DNA of 64,000 bases from Allobosea sp039673065 (GCF_039673065.1 NZ_JBDJKW010000012.1:61997-125996), one strand, 5' to 3'; shown: positions 8,938 to 19,058, counted from the stretch's first letter. Numbers and translations: made by a program. Notes: a model not told the origin generated them from the letters alone.

Positions 8938-9852
8938 TCAGGCGGTCTCGGCGGCGGGCTCGGTCGCGGCCGTCTCGACCGGCACCGGCGCCACGCTGCC
9001 CGGGGCGGGCTGCTTGGTCAGCAGGCGGCCGAGCCTGGCCAGCGTCGCCGGGATCTCGTGGCGGTGCACGACCATGTCGACCATGCCGTGCTCCTTGAGA
9101 TATTCGGCGCGCTGGAAGCCGTCGGGCAGCTTCTCGCGGATGGTCTGCTCGATCACGCGCGGGCCGGCGAAGCCGATCAGCGCGCCGGGCTCGGCGATAT
9201 GGACGTCGCCCAGCATGGCGTAGGAGGCGGTGACGCCACCGGTGGTCGGGTTGGTCAGCACGACGAAATAGGGCAGGCCGGCAGCGCGCAGGCGCCGCAC
9301 CGCCACGGTGGTGCGCGGCAGCTGCATCAGCGAGAGGATGCCCTCCTGCATGCGCGCACCGCCCGACGCCGCGAACACGACATAGGGCGTGCGCTTGTCG
9401 AGCGCCGCCTCGGCACCCTTGATGAAGGCCTCGCCGGCGGCCATGCCGAGCGAGCCGCCCATAAAGTGGAAATCCTGCACCGCGATGGTCATCGGCAGGC
9501 CTTCGACCGTGCCCTGGCCGACCTTGAAGGCGTCGGCGGCGCCGGTCTTGGCGCGGGCGTCCTTGAGCCGGTCGACATAGCGCTTCTCGTCGCGGAACTT
9601 CAGCGGGTCGACCGCGACCTCGGGCAGGGCGATCTCGGTCCACTTGCCGTCGTCGAAAGTCATGCGCAGCCGGTTGGCCGCGGTGACGCGCATATGGTGG
9701 TCGGAGCCGGGGATGACGAAGCCGTTGGCCTCGACGTCCTTGTGGAAGACCATCTGCCCGGAATCGGGGCACTTGATCCAGAGGTTCTCGGGGCTCTCGC
9801 GCTTGAACAGGGTCTTGATGCGCGGGCGGACGACGTCGGAAATCCAGTTCAT
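8938..9852 (-). CDS. accD: Acetyl-CoA carboxylase carboxyltransferase subunit beta
   Basis: Beta half of the carboxyltransferase that transfers the carboxyl group from biotin to acetyl-CoA, making malonyl-CoA for fatty acid synthesis. It has 304 residues. The crotonase-fold core is clear (AASGGARMQEGILSLMQLPR, LTNPTTGGVTASYAMLGD, IGFAGPRVIEQTI). The N-terminal zinc ribbon of E. coli AccD is degenerate: only Cys28 remains of the four Cys ligands (CPDSG at 28-32, IPGS at 47-50 in place of CPKC). This appears usual for Hyphomicrobiales, where the hairpin is kept but zinc binding is presumably lost. The acidic/alanine-rich tail is short. The alpha subunit gene is not in the window. Confidence 0.96.
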   Translation of the reverse strand: MNWISDVVRPRIKTLFKRESPENLWIKCPDSGQMVFHKDVEANGFVIPGSDHHMRVTAANRLRMTFDDGKWTEIALPEVAVDPLKFRDEKRYVDRLKDARAKTGAADAFKVGQGTVEGLPMTIAVQDFHFMGGSLGMAAGEAFIKGAEAALDKRTPYVVFAASGGARMQEGILSLMQLPRTTVAVRRLRAAGLPYFVVLTNPTTGGVTASYAMLGDVHIAEPGALIGFAGPRVIEQTIREKLPDGFQRAEYLKEHGMVDMVVHRHEIPATLARLGRLLTKQPAPGSVAPVPVETAATEPAAETA

Positions 9853-9885
9853 CGGATCATCCTCGAATAAGCTGGGATGGCCGGG

Positions 9886-10734
9886 TCAGGCCGCGGATCG
9901 GGCGACCGAGCGAATGCCGGCGGCGAGCTCGGCGACGAGCGAAGTGACAGCCGAAACCGTCTTTTCCGTGGCCTTGCCCTCGCCGTCGAGCGATTGGCGC
10001 ACGCGCTCGACCAGCGCCGAGCCGACCACGACGCCGTCGGCGCCGCGGGCGATCTGCGCCGCGTCCTGCGCGGTCTTGACGCCGAAGCCGACCGCGACGG
10101 GCAGGGTTGTGTGCTGCTTGATGCGGGCCACCGCGTCGCCGACCGCGTCGTAATTGGCGATGGTGCCGCCGGTCACGCCGGTCATCGAGACGTAGTAGAC
10201 GAAGCCCGATGTGTTCTGCAGCACGCGCGGCAGGCGCTTGTCGTCCGTGGTGGGCGTTGCCAGGCGGATGAAGCTCAGCCCCGCCGCGAGCGCCGGCAGG
10301 CAGAGCTCGGCGTCCTCTTCCGGCGGCAGGTCGACGACGATCAGCCCGTCGACGCCGGCTTCGCGCGCCGCCACGAGGAAGGCGTCGACGCCGAAGGCGT
10401 AGATCGGGTTGTAATAGCCCATCAGCACGATCGGCGTGTCGTGGCCGGCGGCGCGGAAGGCGCGCACCATGGCGAGCGTCTTACGCAGGGTCTGGCCGGC
10501 CTTGAGCGCGCGCTGGCCGGCGAGCTGCACCGGGATGCCGTCCGCCATCGGGTCGGTGAAGGGCACGCCGAGCTCGATGATGTCGGCGCCGGCTTCCGGC
10601 AGGGCGTGGAGGATCGCGCTCGCGGTGTCGAAGTCGGGATCGCCGGCGGTCACGAAGGTGACGAGCGCGGCGCGCCCCTCGGCCGCGCAGGCGGCGAAGC
10701 GGGCTTCGATGCGGGACTGGCCAGTCTGTGTCAT
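9886..10734 (-). CDS. trpA: Tryptophan synthase alpha chain
   Basis: Cleaves indole-3-glycerol phosphate to indole and glyceraldehyde 3-phosphate; indole is channelled to TrpB. It has 282 residues with a TIM-barrel fold. The two catalytic acids are in place: Glu54 (IIELGVPFTDPMADG) and Asp65. The phosphate-binding GFGVKTAQDA and GSALVE regions follow. The ATG at 10734 gives MTQTGQSRIEARF, a normal N-terminus. accD follows 33 nt downstream. Unlike the usual contiguous trpFBA order, two other genes (SIMPL and DUF488) separate it from trpB. Confidence 0.97.
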   Translation of the reverse strand: MTQTGQSRIEARFAACAAEGRAALVTFVTAGDPDFDTASAILHALPEAGADIIELGVPFTDPMADGIPVQLAGQRALKAGQTLRKTLAMVRAFRAAGHDTPIVLMGYYNPIYAFGVDAFLVAAREAGVDGLIVVDLPPEEDAELCLPALAAGLSFIRLATPTTDDKRLPRVLQNTSGFVYYVSMTGVTGGTIANYDAVGDAVARIKQHTTLPVAVGFGVKTAQDAAQIARGADGVVVGSALVERVRQSLDGEGKATEKTVSAVTSLVAELAAGIRSVARSAA

Positions 10735-10790
10735 GCCGGAGCGGTTAGCATGGCGGCGCCCGGCTGGCGAGAGGCGTTGGCGCGCCCCGG

Positions 10791-11177
10791 CTAGGCGATG
10801 GCCGCGCCACGCTCGGCGAGCAGGGACCGCAGCAGCGAACGGTGGCAGCGTGCCTCCTCGGCGCAATAGCAGCCAACCGAGAGTTCGGTGCCATGCGAGA
10901 GCGCGGCGACGAGGTCGAGCGCCTGGCGGGCGGCGGGCTCGGCCATCTCGGCCCGGAAGCCCTTGGCGAAGCCCGTCCACTGCGCCGCCGTTTCGGCCGC
11001 CTTCGCCTGCGCCATCAAGGCGGGGCTGGGCGACAGCACCGGAAACCAGACGTCGAACCAGTTCTCGCTGGCGTAGCACTCCTTTGGCACGCCGCGCGGG
11101 ACGCGCCGCACGGTGCCGATGCGCGTGCCCTCGCCGGGCAGGCGCGGGGAGCCGAGGCGGACGATGCGGACGGCCAT
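10791..11177 (-). CDS. DUF488-family protein
   Basis: A 128-residue member of the DUF488/YeaO-like family of small cytoplasmic proteins. The function is not established. Characteristic segments are the N-terminal RIVRLGSPRLPGEGTRIGTVRRVPRG and the C-terminal cysteine-containing motif GCYCAEEARCHRSLL, which resembles the conserved CxC...CHR end of the family. The start is the ATG at 11177. It lies between the SIMPL-domain gene and trpA on the same strand, so it may be co-expressed with trp genes without being part of the pathway. Confidence 0.8.
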   Translation of the reverse strand: MAVRIVRLGSPRLPGEGTRIGTVRRVPRGVPKECYASENWFDVWFPVLSPSPALMAQAKAAETAAQWTGFAKGFRAEMAEPAARQALDLVAALSHGTELSVGCYCAEEARCHRSLLRSLLAERGAAIA

Positions 11178-11239
11178 GGCTGCCTGACGGCTCCCGGAAC
11201 GGGCGGACGCCGCACGCAAGGCGCGGCGTCCGGAACGGC

Positions 11240-11989
11240 TTACTTCTCGATGCGCCAGACGGTGCGCAGCGCGGCGGTGATGCTGATCTCGCCGGGCTCG
11301 ACCGCCATCGGCGCACCGGCCGAGGCGACGCGGTAGGCGCGCATCTCGGCCATCGGGCGGATCGGCGCGTCGGCCTCCGCCTCGACGATCGAGACGACCT
11401 CGCCGAGCTTCACGCCGAGCTTGCCGGCATAGAGCTCGGCCCGGCCGCGTGCCGCCTCGGCCGCCTTGGCGCGGGCCTCGTCCCTGGCCTTCTCCTCGTC
11501 GGCGAGGCCGAAGCTGATGCCCGACATGTCGTTGGCGCCGGCGGCGGCCAGCGCGTCGATCAGCGGCCCGGCCTTGGCGATGTCGCGCACGATCACCGTC
11601 AGCCCGGTACGGGCCTCGTAGCCGTCGATCTTCGGCGCGCGCGGCTGCGCCGAGGCGGAGGCGGAGGGCTGGGTCATGCGCGGCGAGAGCGAGACCTGCG
11701 AGGTGGTGATGTCCTTGGCCGCGATCCCGGCCGCCTTCACCGCCTCGACCAGCTTGGCCAGCGCCGGGGTGTTGCGGTTCAGCGCCTCGGCGGCGGTCTT
11801 GCCCTCGCTGACCACGCCGGCGTGGATCGTCGCGAGGTCGGGCTTCACCCGGACCTCGCCCTCGGTGCGGATCACGATGCCCTCGGCCGGTGCCAGCGGC
11901 GCTGGCGCCGGGGCGGGGGCCTGGGCGAGCGCGGGGGTGGCGAGAGCGGCGAGCGCGGCCAGCAGCAGGGCCTTCTTGGTCTTGGTCAT
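11240..11989 (-). CDS. Secreted SIMPL-domain (DUF541) protein
   Basis: A 249-residue exported protein. Residues 1-23 form a signal peptide (KKALLLAALAALATPALAQA) with an AxA-type cleavage site, followed by a short Pro/Ala linker. The rest is a SIMPL/DUF541 domain (VIRTEGEVRVKPDLATIHAG, later ISFGLADEEKARDEARAKA and the C-terminal ISITAALRTVWRI strand). Family members are periplasmic or outer-membrane-associated and form oligomers, but a biochemical role is not settled. The ATG at 11989 is chosen because GGAAG precedes it and the signal peptide starts there; an upstream in-frame start would add an unlikely basic extension. It sits between trpB and the DUF488 gene. Confidence 0.85.
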   Translation of the reverse strand: MTKTKKALLLAALAALATPALAQAPAPAPAPLAPAEGIVIRTEGEVRVKPDLATIHAGVVSEGKTAAEALNRNTPALAKLVEAVKAAGIAAKDITTSQVSLSPRMTQPSASASAQPRAPKIDGYEARTGLTVIVRDIAKAGPLIDALAAAGANDMSGISFGLADEEKARDEARAKAAEAARGRAELYAGKLGVKLGEVVSIVEAEADAPIRPMAEMRAYRVASAGAPMAVEPGEISITAALRTVWRIEK

Positions 11990-12021
11990 GGTCTTCCTTC
12001 GCGTTTTCGGCGCGAGGACGA

Positions 12022-13239
12022 TCACCGCGCGCCGAGAATCTCCGCGACCTGCGGGATGTCCTTGTCACCACGGCCGGAGAGGTTGACCACCATGAGATGG
12101 TCCTTCGGCTTTTTCGGGGCGAGCTCGGCGACGCGGGCCAGCGCATGCGCGGATTCCAGCGCCGGGATGATGCCTTCGAGCCGCGAGATCAGCTGGAATG
12201 CCGCGAGCGCCTCCTCGTCGGTGGCCGAGAGATAGGTGACGCGGCCCGTCTCGTGCAGCCAGGAATGCTCCGGGCCGATGCCGGGATAGTCGAGCCCGGC
12301 CGAGATCGAATGGGCGTCCTTGATCTGCCCGTCATCGTCCATCAGCAGATAGGTGCGGTTGCCGTGCAGCACGCCAGGGCGCCCGCCGGTCAGCGAGGCG
12401 GCGTGCAGGCCGGAGGGGACGCCGTGGCCGGCGGCCTCGACCCCGTAGATCTCGACGCTCTTGTCGTCGAGGAAGGGGTGGAACAGCCCCATCGCGTTCG
12501 AGCCGCCGCCGATGCAGGCGATCAGCGAATCCGGCAGGCGGCCCTCGGCCTCCTGCATCTGCGCGCGGGTCTCGGTGCCGATGATCGACTGGAAGTCGCG
12601 CACCATCGCCGGATAGGGATGCGGGCCGGCGACCGTGCCGATGCAGTAGAAGGTCGAGGAGACGTTGGTGACCCAGTCGCGCAGCGCCTCGTTCATCGCA
12701 TCCTTGAGCGTCTTGGTGCCGGATTCCACCGGCACGACCGCCGCGCCCAGCATCTGCATGCGGAAGACGTTCGGCGCCTGCCGGGCGACGTCGACCGCGC
12801 CCATGTAGACGATGCATTCCAGCCCGTAGCGGGCGCAGAGCGTCGCGGTGGCGACGCCGTGCTGGCCGGCGCCAGTCTCGGCGATGATGCGCTTCTTGCC
12901 CATGCGCCGCGCCAGCAGGATCTGGCCGAGCACATTGTTCACCTTGTGGGAGCCGGTGTGGTTCAGCTCCTCGCGCTTCAGATAGATCTTGGCGCCGCCG
13001 AAATGCTCGGTCAGCCGCTCGGCGAAATAGAGCGGCGAGGGCCGGCCGACATAGTGCTTCAGCCCGTCGGCCATCTCGGCGTGATAGGCGGGGTCGGCCT
13101 TGGCCGCCTCATAGGCCGCCTCCAGCTCGAGGATCAGCGGCATCAGCGTCTCGGCGACGAAGCGGCCGCCGAACTGGCCGAACCGGCCGTTCTCGTCCGG
13201 ACCGGTGCGGAAGCTGTTCGGAGTGTGCGGCGCGTTCAT
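12022..13239 (-). CDS. trpB: Tryptophan synthase beta chain
   Basis: PLP enzyme that condenses indole with L-serine to make L-tryptophan. It has 405 residues, the normal length for TrpB1. The PLP-binding lysine is Lys99 in NHTGSHKVNN. The substrate loop AETGAGQHGVATAT and the phosphate-binding CIGGGSNAMGLFHPF are intact. The start ATG at 13239 overlaps the trpF stop codon by four bases (ATGA), indicating translational coupling. The gap after the stop (32 nt) leads into the SIMPL gene rather than trpA. Confidence 0.98.
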   Translation of the reverse strand: MNAPHTPNSFRTGPDENGRFGQFGGRFVAETLMPLILELEAAYEAAKADPAYHAEMADGLKHYVGRPSPLYFAERLTEHFGGAKIYLKREELNHTGSHKVNNVLGQILLARRMGKKRIIAETGAGQHGVATATLCARYGLECIVYMGAVDVARQAPNVFRMQMLGAAVVPVESGTKTLKDAMNEALRDWVTNVSSTFYCIGTVAGPHPYPAMVRDFQSIIGTETRAQMQEAEGRLPDSLIACIGGGSNAMGLFHPFLDDKSVEIYGVEAAGHGVPSGLHAASLTGGRPGVLHGNRTYLLMDDDGQIKDAHSISAGLDYPGIGPEHSWLHETGRVTYLSATDEEALAAFQLISRLEGIIPALESAHALARVAELAPKKPKDHLMVVNLSGRGDKDIPQVAEILGAR

Positions 13240-13958
13240 GCCCGTAAAGCCTTCTGAGAGACGTGGTGGTCCTGAGCCCGGTCGTCCAGCGCGTCCGCCG
13301 CCTTGCGGGCGGCGGCCACGAAGGCCGCGATCCGTGCGGGGTCCTTGACGCCCGGCGCGCTCTCGACCCCGGAGGAGACGTCGACGCCCGCCGGCCGCGC
13401 GATGCCGATCGCCTCCGCGACGTTCGCCGGATCCAGCCCGCCCGATAGCATGAAGGGGAAAGCCGGGTCGAGGCCGGCGAGCAGCCGCCAGTCGAAGGGC
13501 CGGCCGTGCCCGCCCGGATAGGCGGCGTCCGGCGGCGGCTTGGCGTCGAGCAGGATCAGGTCGGCCGCGTCGCGATAGGGCGCGATCGCCGCGAGATCCG
13601 CGGCGGTGGCGATGCCGAGCGCCTTCATCACCGGCCGGCGCGTCGCCTGCCTGATGGCGCGGACCTGCTCGGGCGTCTCCGATCCGTGGAGCTGCAGCAT
13701 CGGCTTGTGGGGCGCCAGCGCCGCGACCAGCTCGACGGCGCGCGCCGGCTCGATATCGACCACCAGCGCCACGATGCCGGCCCGGCCCGCCGCCAGCGAC
13801 GACAGCGCCCGCGCCTGCTCGATGGTGACGAAACGCGGGCTGCGCGGATGGAAGACCAGGCCGATCATGTCGGCGCCGGCATCGAGCGCCGCTTCGACGC
13901 TCGACGGGGTCGAGAGGCCGCAGATCTTGATGCGGAAGGAGCGGGCGGTGAGGTCCAT
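13236..13958 (-). CDS. trpF: Phosphoribosylanthranilate isomerase
   Basis: Isomerises N-(5-phosphoribosyl)anthranilate to CdRP in tryptophan synthesis. It has 240 residues. The catalytic cysteine is in RIKICGLST near the N-terminus (Cys13), and the general acid region LILLDAKPP and C-terminal phosphate-binding FMLSGGLDPANVAEAI and GVDVSSGVESAPGVKD are present. The ATG at 13958 is preferred over a TTG two codons upstream (13964). It is the first gene of the leftward trp-acc-fol cluster and overlaps trpB by ATGA. The promoter should lie in the 139-nt gap to the divergent TAXI gene, where no clear element was found. Confidence 0.96.
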   Translation of the reverse strand: MDLTARSFRIKICGLSTPSSVEAALDAGADMIGLVFHPRSPRFVTIEQARALSSLAAGRAGIVALVVDIEPARAVELVAALAPHKPMLQLHGSETPEQVRAIRQATRRPVMKALGIATAADLAAIAPYRDAADLILLDAKPPPDAAYPGGHGRPFDWRLLAGLDPAFPFMLSGGLDPANVAEAIGIARPAGVDVSSGVESAPGVKDPARIAAFVAAARKAADALDDRAQDHHVSQKALRA

Positions 13959-14097
13959 GGCCAAGCTCTAGCGCAGAACCGCGCCGGGCGGAAACCGCGG
14001 CGCGGCTGGCGCGTTCCCGTTCCGCCCGGCCGCACTTGTGACATGATGCGGGCGGAGAGAGCCGGCGGGCGAGCAAGGCGACAGGGCGGGCAGGCCG

Positions 14098-15414
14098 ATG
14101 GGGCGGCGTTTCTTCAGCATGGTCGCGGGATTGCTGCTGTTCTCCGGCGGCACGGCGCTCGGCGTCTATCTCTGGAGCCAGCCCAGGACGCTGCGCCTCG
14201 CGGTCGGGCCTCTGGGCTCGGAGGATGCCCGCCTCGCCGCGGCGCTGGTCCAGGGCCTCAACCGCGAGAAGAAGCCGATCCGGCTGCGGCTCGTCCTGAC
14301 GGGCGGCTCCGAGGAGAGCGCCAGGCGCCTCGACGACGACGAGGTCGACCTCGCCATCGTGCGGCCCGACATCGCCATCCCCGCCAAGGGCGACACCGCC
14401 CTGATCACCCGCCGCTCGCTGCCCTTCTTCATCGGCCCGGCCACGCTCGCCACCGACCGCGTCTCGGGCCTGCGCGGCAAGCGCATCGGCGTGGCGCGGC
14501 TGCCCGCCGGCAATCTCGCGCTGCTGCGGCTGGTGCTGGCGCAGTACGAGGTCGCGCCCGAGGAGGTCACGATCGTCCCGCTGGCACCCGACGATATCGC
14601 CAACGCCATTCGCGACGGGCGCATCGAGGTGCTGTTCGCCGTCAATGCGCTCAATGCCCGCATCGCCTCCGAGGCCGGCGCGCGGCTGCGGCAGGCCTTC
14701 GGCGGCGATCCGACCATCGTGCCGATCCGCGAGGCCGATGCGCTCGCCACCCGCAACCGCGCCATCGAGAGCGGGGAGATCGTGCGCGGGGCCTTCGGCG
14801 GCGACCCGCCGCGCCCGGCCGAGAACCTGCCGACGATCTCGATCACCTCGCGGCTGATGGCGGCGCAGGATCTCGACGAGGCCCGCGTCGGCGAGCTGGT
14901 CGACGCCGTGCTCTCGCTGCGCGCCACGCTGGCCGGCGAGCTGCCCGCGATCCAGGGGCTGGAGGCGCCTTCCACCGACAAGGACGCGGCCCTGCCGGTC
15001 CATCCCGGCGCCGCCGCCTTCCTCGACGGCGAGCAGGAGAGCTTCTTCGACCGCTATGGCGACTGGTTCTATCTCGGGGTGATGGCGCTGTCGCTGCTCG
15101 GCTCCGGCGCGGCCGGGCTGCTGGGCTATGACAGCGCGGCCCGCCGGAAGCTCGCCATGGCGGGACTGGGCCAGCTGGTCGATCTGCTCGCCGAGATGCG
15201 CGCCGCGCCCGACGAGGCCCGCATCGCCGCGATCGAGGCGCGGGCCGACGCGATCCTCGCCGCCGTGCTCACCGACTATGCCCGCGGCGACATCGACGCC
15301 GGCGGCGTCGGCGCCTACCGCCTCGCCATGGACCAGCTCGGCCGGGCGGCGGCGGAGCGGCGCCAGTATTTTGCCGAGGCGGAGGATCTCCCCCCGGCCC
15401 TCGCCCGGGGATGA
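14098..15414 (+). CDS. Membrane-anchored TAXI-family solute-binding protein
   Basis: A 438-residue protein of the TAXI/NMT1-like substrate-binding fold. Residues about 1-25 form an uncleaved-looking signal anchor (FFSMVAGLLLFSGGTALGVYLW), followed by the binding domain (LRLAVGPLGSEDARLAAAL, then LTGGSEESARRL and VDLAIVRPD). A second membrane segment WFYLGVMALSLLGSGAAGLLG sits near residue 325, with a helical cytoplasmic tail of about 90 residues. TAXI proteins normally feed TRAP transporters, but no TRAP membrane subunit is nearby. The double-anchored form suggests sensing or a scaffold role instead; this is inference. Its stop overlaps the next gene's start. Confidence 0.8.
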   Translation: MGRRFFSMVAGLLLFSGGTALGVYLWSQPRTLRLAVGPLGSEDARLAAALVQGLNREKKPIRLRLVLTGGSEESARRLDDDEVDLAIVRPDIAIPAKGDTALITRRSLPFFIGPATLATDRVSGLRGKRIGVARLPAGNLALLRLVLAQYEVAPEEVTIVPLAPDDIANAIRDGRIEVLFAVNALNARIASEAGARLRQAFGGDPTIVPIREADALATRNRAIESGEIVRGAFGGDPPRPAENLPTISITSRLMAAQDLDEARVGELVDAVLSLRATLAGELPAIQGLEAPSTDKDAALPVHPGAAAFLDGEQESFFDRYGDWFYLGVMALSLLGSGAAGLLGYDSAARRKLAMAGLGQLVDLLAEMRAAPDEARIAAIEARADAILAAVLTDYARGDIDAGGVGAYRLAMDQLGRAAAERRQYFAEAEDLPPALARG

Positions 15415-15827
15415 TCGCAGGGATGACATCGATGACCGGACGCCATGGTCTGGCGGCGCTTCTGGCCGCATCGCTCTTGGCCGCGTCGTTCCTGGCGGGA
15501 CCCTCGGCTCGCGGCCAGGCTCCGGCGCCGGATACTCCGCCTGCACAGCTCGATCCGCGTAACGACCCCCGCGCGGAAAGCTGGCCGAAGGTGAAGTGCG
15601 ACCGCTGGCGCAGCGCCTATGAGCAGGCGCTCGCCCGCTTCGGCAGCAAGGGCATCGGCGCCGAGTTCACCGCCCGCCACGACGCCTTCCTCGCCTCGGG
15701 GTGCCAGGCGCCGCCCGATGTCTGCCCGCGCAGTGCGGAGGAACTCAACCTTGCCAATGTCATGGTCATTGCCGGCATGAACGCCGGAATGGCGAGCACC
15801 TTCATGCCCTTCGCCTGCCGGAAATGA
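15411..15827 (+). CDS. Small secreted protein with four cysteines
   Basis: A 138-residue protein of unknown function. The N-terminus contains a signal peptide (LAALLAASLLAASFLAGPSARGQA). The mature part has four cysteines (KVKCDRW, SGCQAPP, VCPRSA, FACRK) that could form two disulphides in the periplasm. There is a conserved-looking hydrophobic helix ELNLANVMVIAGMNAGMA. The ATG at 15411 overlaps the stop of the TAXI gene (ATGA). In-frame ATGs at 15423 and 15432 are alternatives; the last gives the tidiest signal peptide. The coupling suggests it works with the TAXI protein, but nothing in the sequence proves this. Confidence 0.72.
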   Translation: MIAGMTSMTGRHGLAALLAASLLAASFLAGPSARGQAPAPDTPPAQLDPRNDPRAESWPKVKCDRWRSAYEQALARFGSKGIGAEFTARHDAFLASGCQAPPDVCPRSAEELNLANVMVIAGMNAGMASTFMPFACRK

Positions 15828-15838
15828 TTCGGTGACGG

Positions 15839-15867
15839 TTGCCGAAACGGCCCGCAACCGTTATGTG
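15839..15867 (+). promoter_or_regulatory. Candidate sigma-70 promoter for typA
   Basis: A -35-like TTGCCG (15839-15844) and -10-like TATGTG (15862-15867) are separated by exactly 17 nt, about 95 nt before the typA ATG. The spacer lies within an inverted repeat (CGGTTGC / GCAACCG). Matches are partial, so this is only a plausible promoter. No ribosome-binding site of high quality was seen just before the ATG. Confidence 0.4.
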
Positions 15868-15961
15868 CAGCGCAACTAACCCCAGATCGCTCATCGAACA
15901 GGCTGCGCCGGCCGGGACGTCCCCTGTCGGCTCGCGGTCTTGAACCAAGGCCGCTTTCCGC

Positions 15962-17785
<1,824 letters not shown>

Positions 17786-17829
17786 GATCCGGCCTGAGCC
17801 GCCAGGGCTCTCGCGAAGACGACCACGAA

Positions 17830-17857
17830 GGCGGCGGACCCCGGTCCGCCGCCTTTC
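17830..17857 (+). terminator. Rho-independent terminator after typA
   Basis: A perfect 11-bp GC-rich inverted repeat (GGCGGCGGACC, 17830-17840, with its complement at 17843-17853) is followed by TTTCGCTT. The two-base gap means the innermost pairs open to form the loop. It lies 45 nt after the typA stop and between convergent genes, so it may serve the leftward DUF1275 gene as well. Confidence 0.75.
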
Positions 17858-17864
17858 GCTTGTG

Positions 17865-18650
17865 TCAGGCCTGCTCGCCGGGCGAGGCCAGGACGCTGCG
17901 GGGGCGCGCCGGCCGCATGCTCGCCACCGCGAAGCTCATCAGCAGCAGCGCCAGCGGCACCGAGAAGCCGTAGCCGACCTGCCCGAAGCCGAGCGCGCCG
18001 ATGACACCGCCGCTGAAGAACATGCCGACGACCCGCAGCAGGATGCCGAGCTTGCGCCGGTCGGCCATCACCATCAGCTCCGGCGCCCGCCGGTCGCGGT
18101 TCCAGTAGGCCAGCTTGCCGAGCTCGATGCCGATATCGGTCACCATGCCGGTGAGATGGGTGGTGCGCATGCGCGCGCCGGAGATCTTGGTGATCGTCGC
18201 GTTCTGCAGTCCCATGATGAAGCAGAGCAGCGGCGCCGCCAGCAGCATCAGCCCGGGCATCCGCCCCGACGCGGCGCCGATCGCGCCGAAGACCAGCAGC
18301 AGTACCGCCTCTAGCCCGATCGGATAGGCATATTGCCGCCGGCGCGCATTGCGGCGCCCCCAGTTGATCAGCATGGCGGAGCAGGCCGAGCCGGCGCCGA
18401 AGGAGACCAGCGCCACGAGCCCGGTGCCGACCAGGCCGAACACGCCGAGCACCAGATTGTCGGCGATTGCCGAGACCACGCCGGTCATGTGCGAGGTGTA
18501 CTGGCCGACCGCGAGGAAGCCGCCCGCATTGATCGCGCCGGCGATGAAGGCGAGGCTGGTGCCGAGTATCTCGTCGGAGATCGCCGACCGCCGGTGGGCG
18601 GCGGCCGAATAGAGCAGGCGCAGCCGGCGCCGGCGCCGCGGCGCCCTCAC
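17865..18650 (-). CDS. DUF1275 (YoaK-type) membrane protein
   Basis: A 261-residue integral membrane protein of the DUF1275 family, with about six hydrophobic segments and no assigned transport substrate. Typical sequences are FIAGAINAGGFLAVGQYTSHMTG near residue 35 and MGLQNATITKISGARMRTTHLTG in the middle, which are the two family signature loops. The start is a GTG at 18650 that overlaps the stop of the upstream HTH gene (GTGA), so the two are translationally coupled. The N-terminus is very arginine-rich (RRRRRLRLL), which may be cytoplasmic. Confidence 0.85.
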   Translation of the reverse strand: MRAPRRRRRLRLLYSAAAHRRSAISDEILGTSLAFIAGAINAGGFLAVGQYTSHMTGVVSAIADNLVLGVFGLVGTGLVALVSFGAGSACSAMLINWGRRNARRRQYAYPIGLEAVLLLVFGAIGAASGRMPGLMLLAAPLLCFIMGLQNATITKISGARMRTTHLTGMVTDIGIELGKLAYWNRDRRAPELMVMADRRKLGILLRVVGMFFSGGVIGALGFGQVGYGFSVPLALLLMSFAVASMRPARPRSVLASPGEQA

Positions 18651-18946
18651 GACACGGACCTCGCTCCCTGAGGCCGGGGCGCGCCGGTCGCAGGCTGGGC
18701 CGGCTCGCGCAAGCGGACGCCGCGGCCCTGGCCCTCGCTACTGGAGCGTTCGCCGATCAGCTCGACGCCGGCCGCTTCGAGCGCCGCGACCACCTTGGTC
18801 AGCGTGTCGACGATGCCGCGCACATGGCCGTCGCTCGCCTCCATGCGCTGGATCGTCGGCAGCGAGACGCCCGACAGCGCCGCCAGCGTCTTCTGGTCGA
18901 TGCCGAGCAGCGCCCGCGCGGCGCGCAACTGGGGAGCGGTGATCAT
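18647..18946 (-). CDS. Small XRE-type helix-turn-helix regulator
   Basis: A 99-residue protein made mostly of a lambda-repressor-like HTH domain: QLRAARALLGIDQKTLAALS, then the recognition helix SLPTIQRMEAS and a closing helix VDTLTKVVAALEAAGVEL. The C-terminal 25 residues are disordered and Arg/Pro-rich. The start was placed at the ATG at 18946, where GAAGG lies eight nucleotides upstream. Its stop overlaps the GTG of the DUF1275 gene, so it probably regulates that gene or itself. No operator was identified in the 112-nt upstream gap. Confidence 0.85.
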   Translation of the reverse strand: MITAPQLRAARALLGIDQKTLAALSGVSLPTIQRMEASDGHVRGIVDTLTKVVAALEAAGVELIGERSSSEGQGRGVRLREPAQPATGAPRPQGARSVS

Positions 18947-19058
18947 GGCACGGACCTTCGCATTATGCGGGATGCTCCAGCCTCGTCCATCGATCATGAT
19001 CGTTCAAGCATCAGGATCGATGGCTGATATGGCAACACCGCATGACGGCCGGCGGCAT

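Noticed and set aside
13240..15546. Minus-strand continuation of the trpB frame covering trpF and the TAXI gene
   Set aside because: The trpB start is fixed by conservation and by its overlap with trpF. The upstream extension is only an open frame in high-GC DNA opposite or overlapping real genes.
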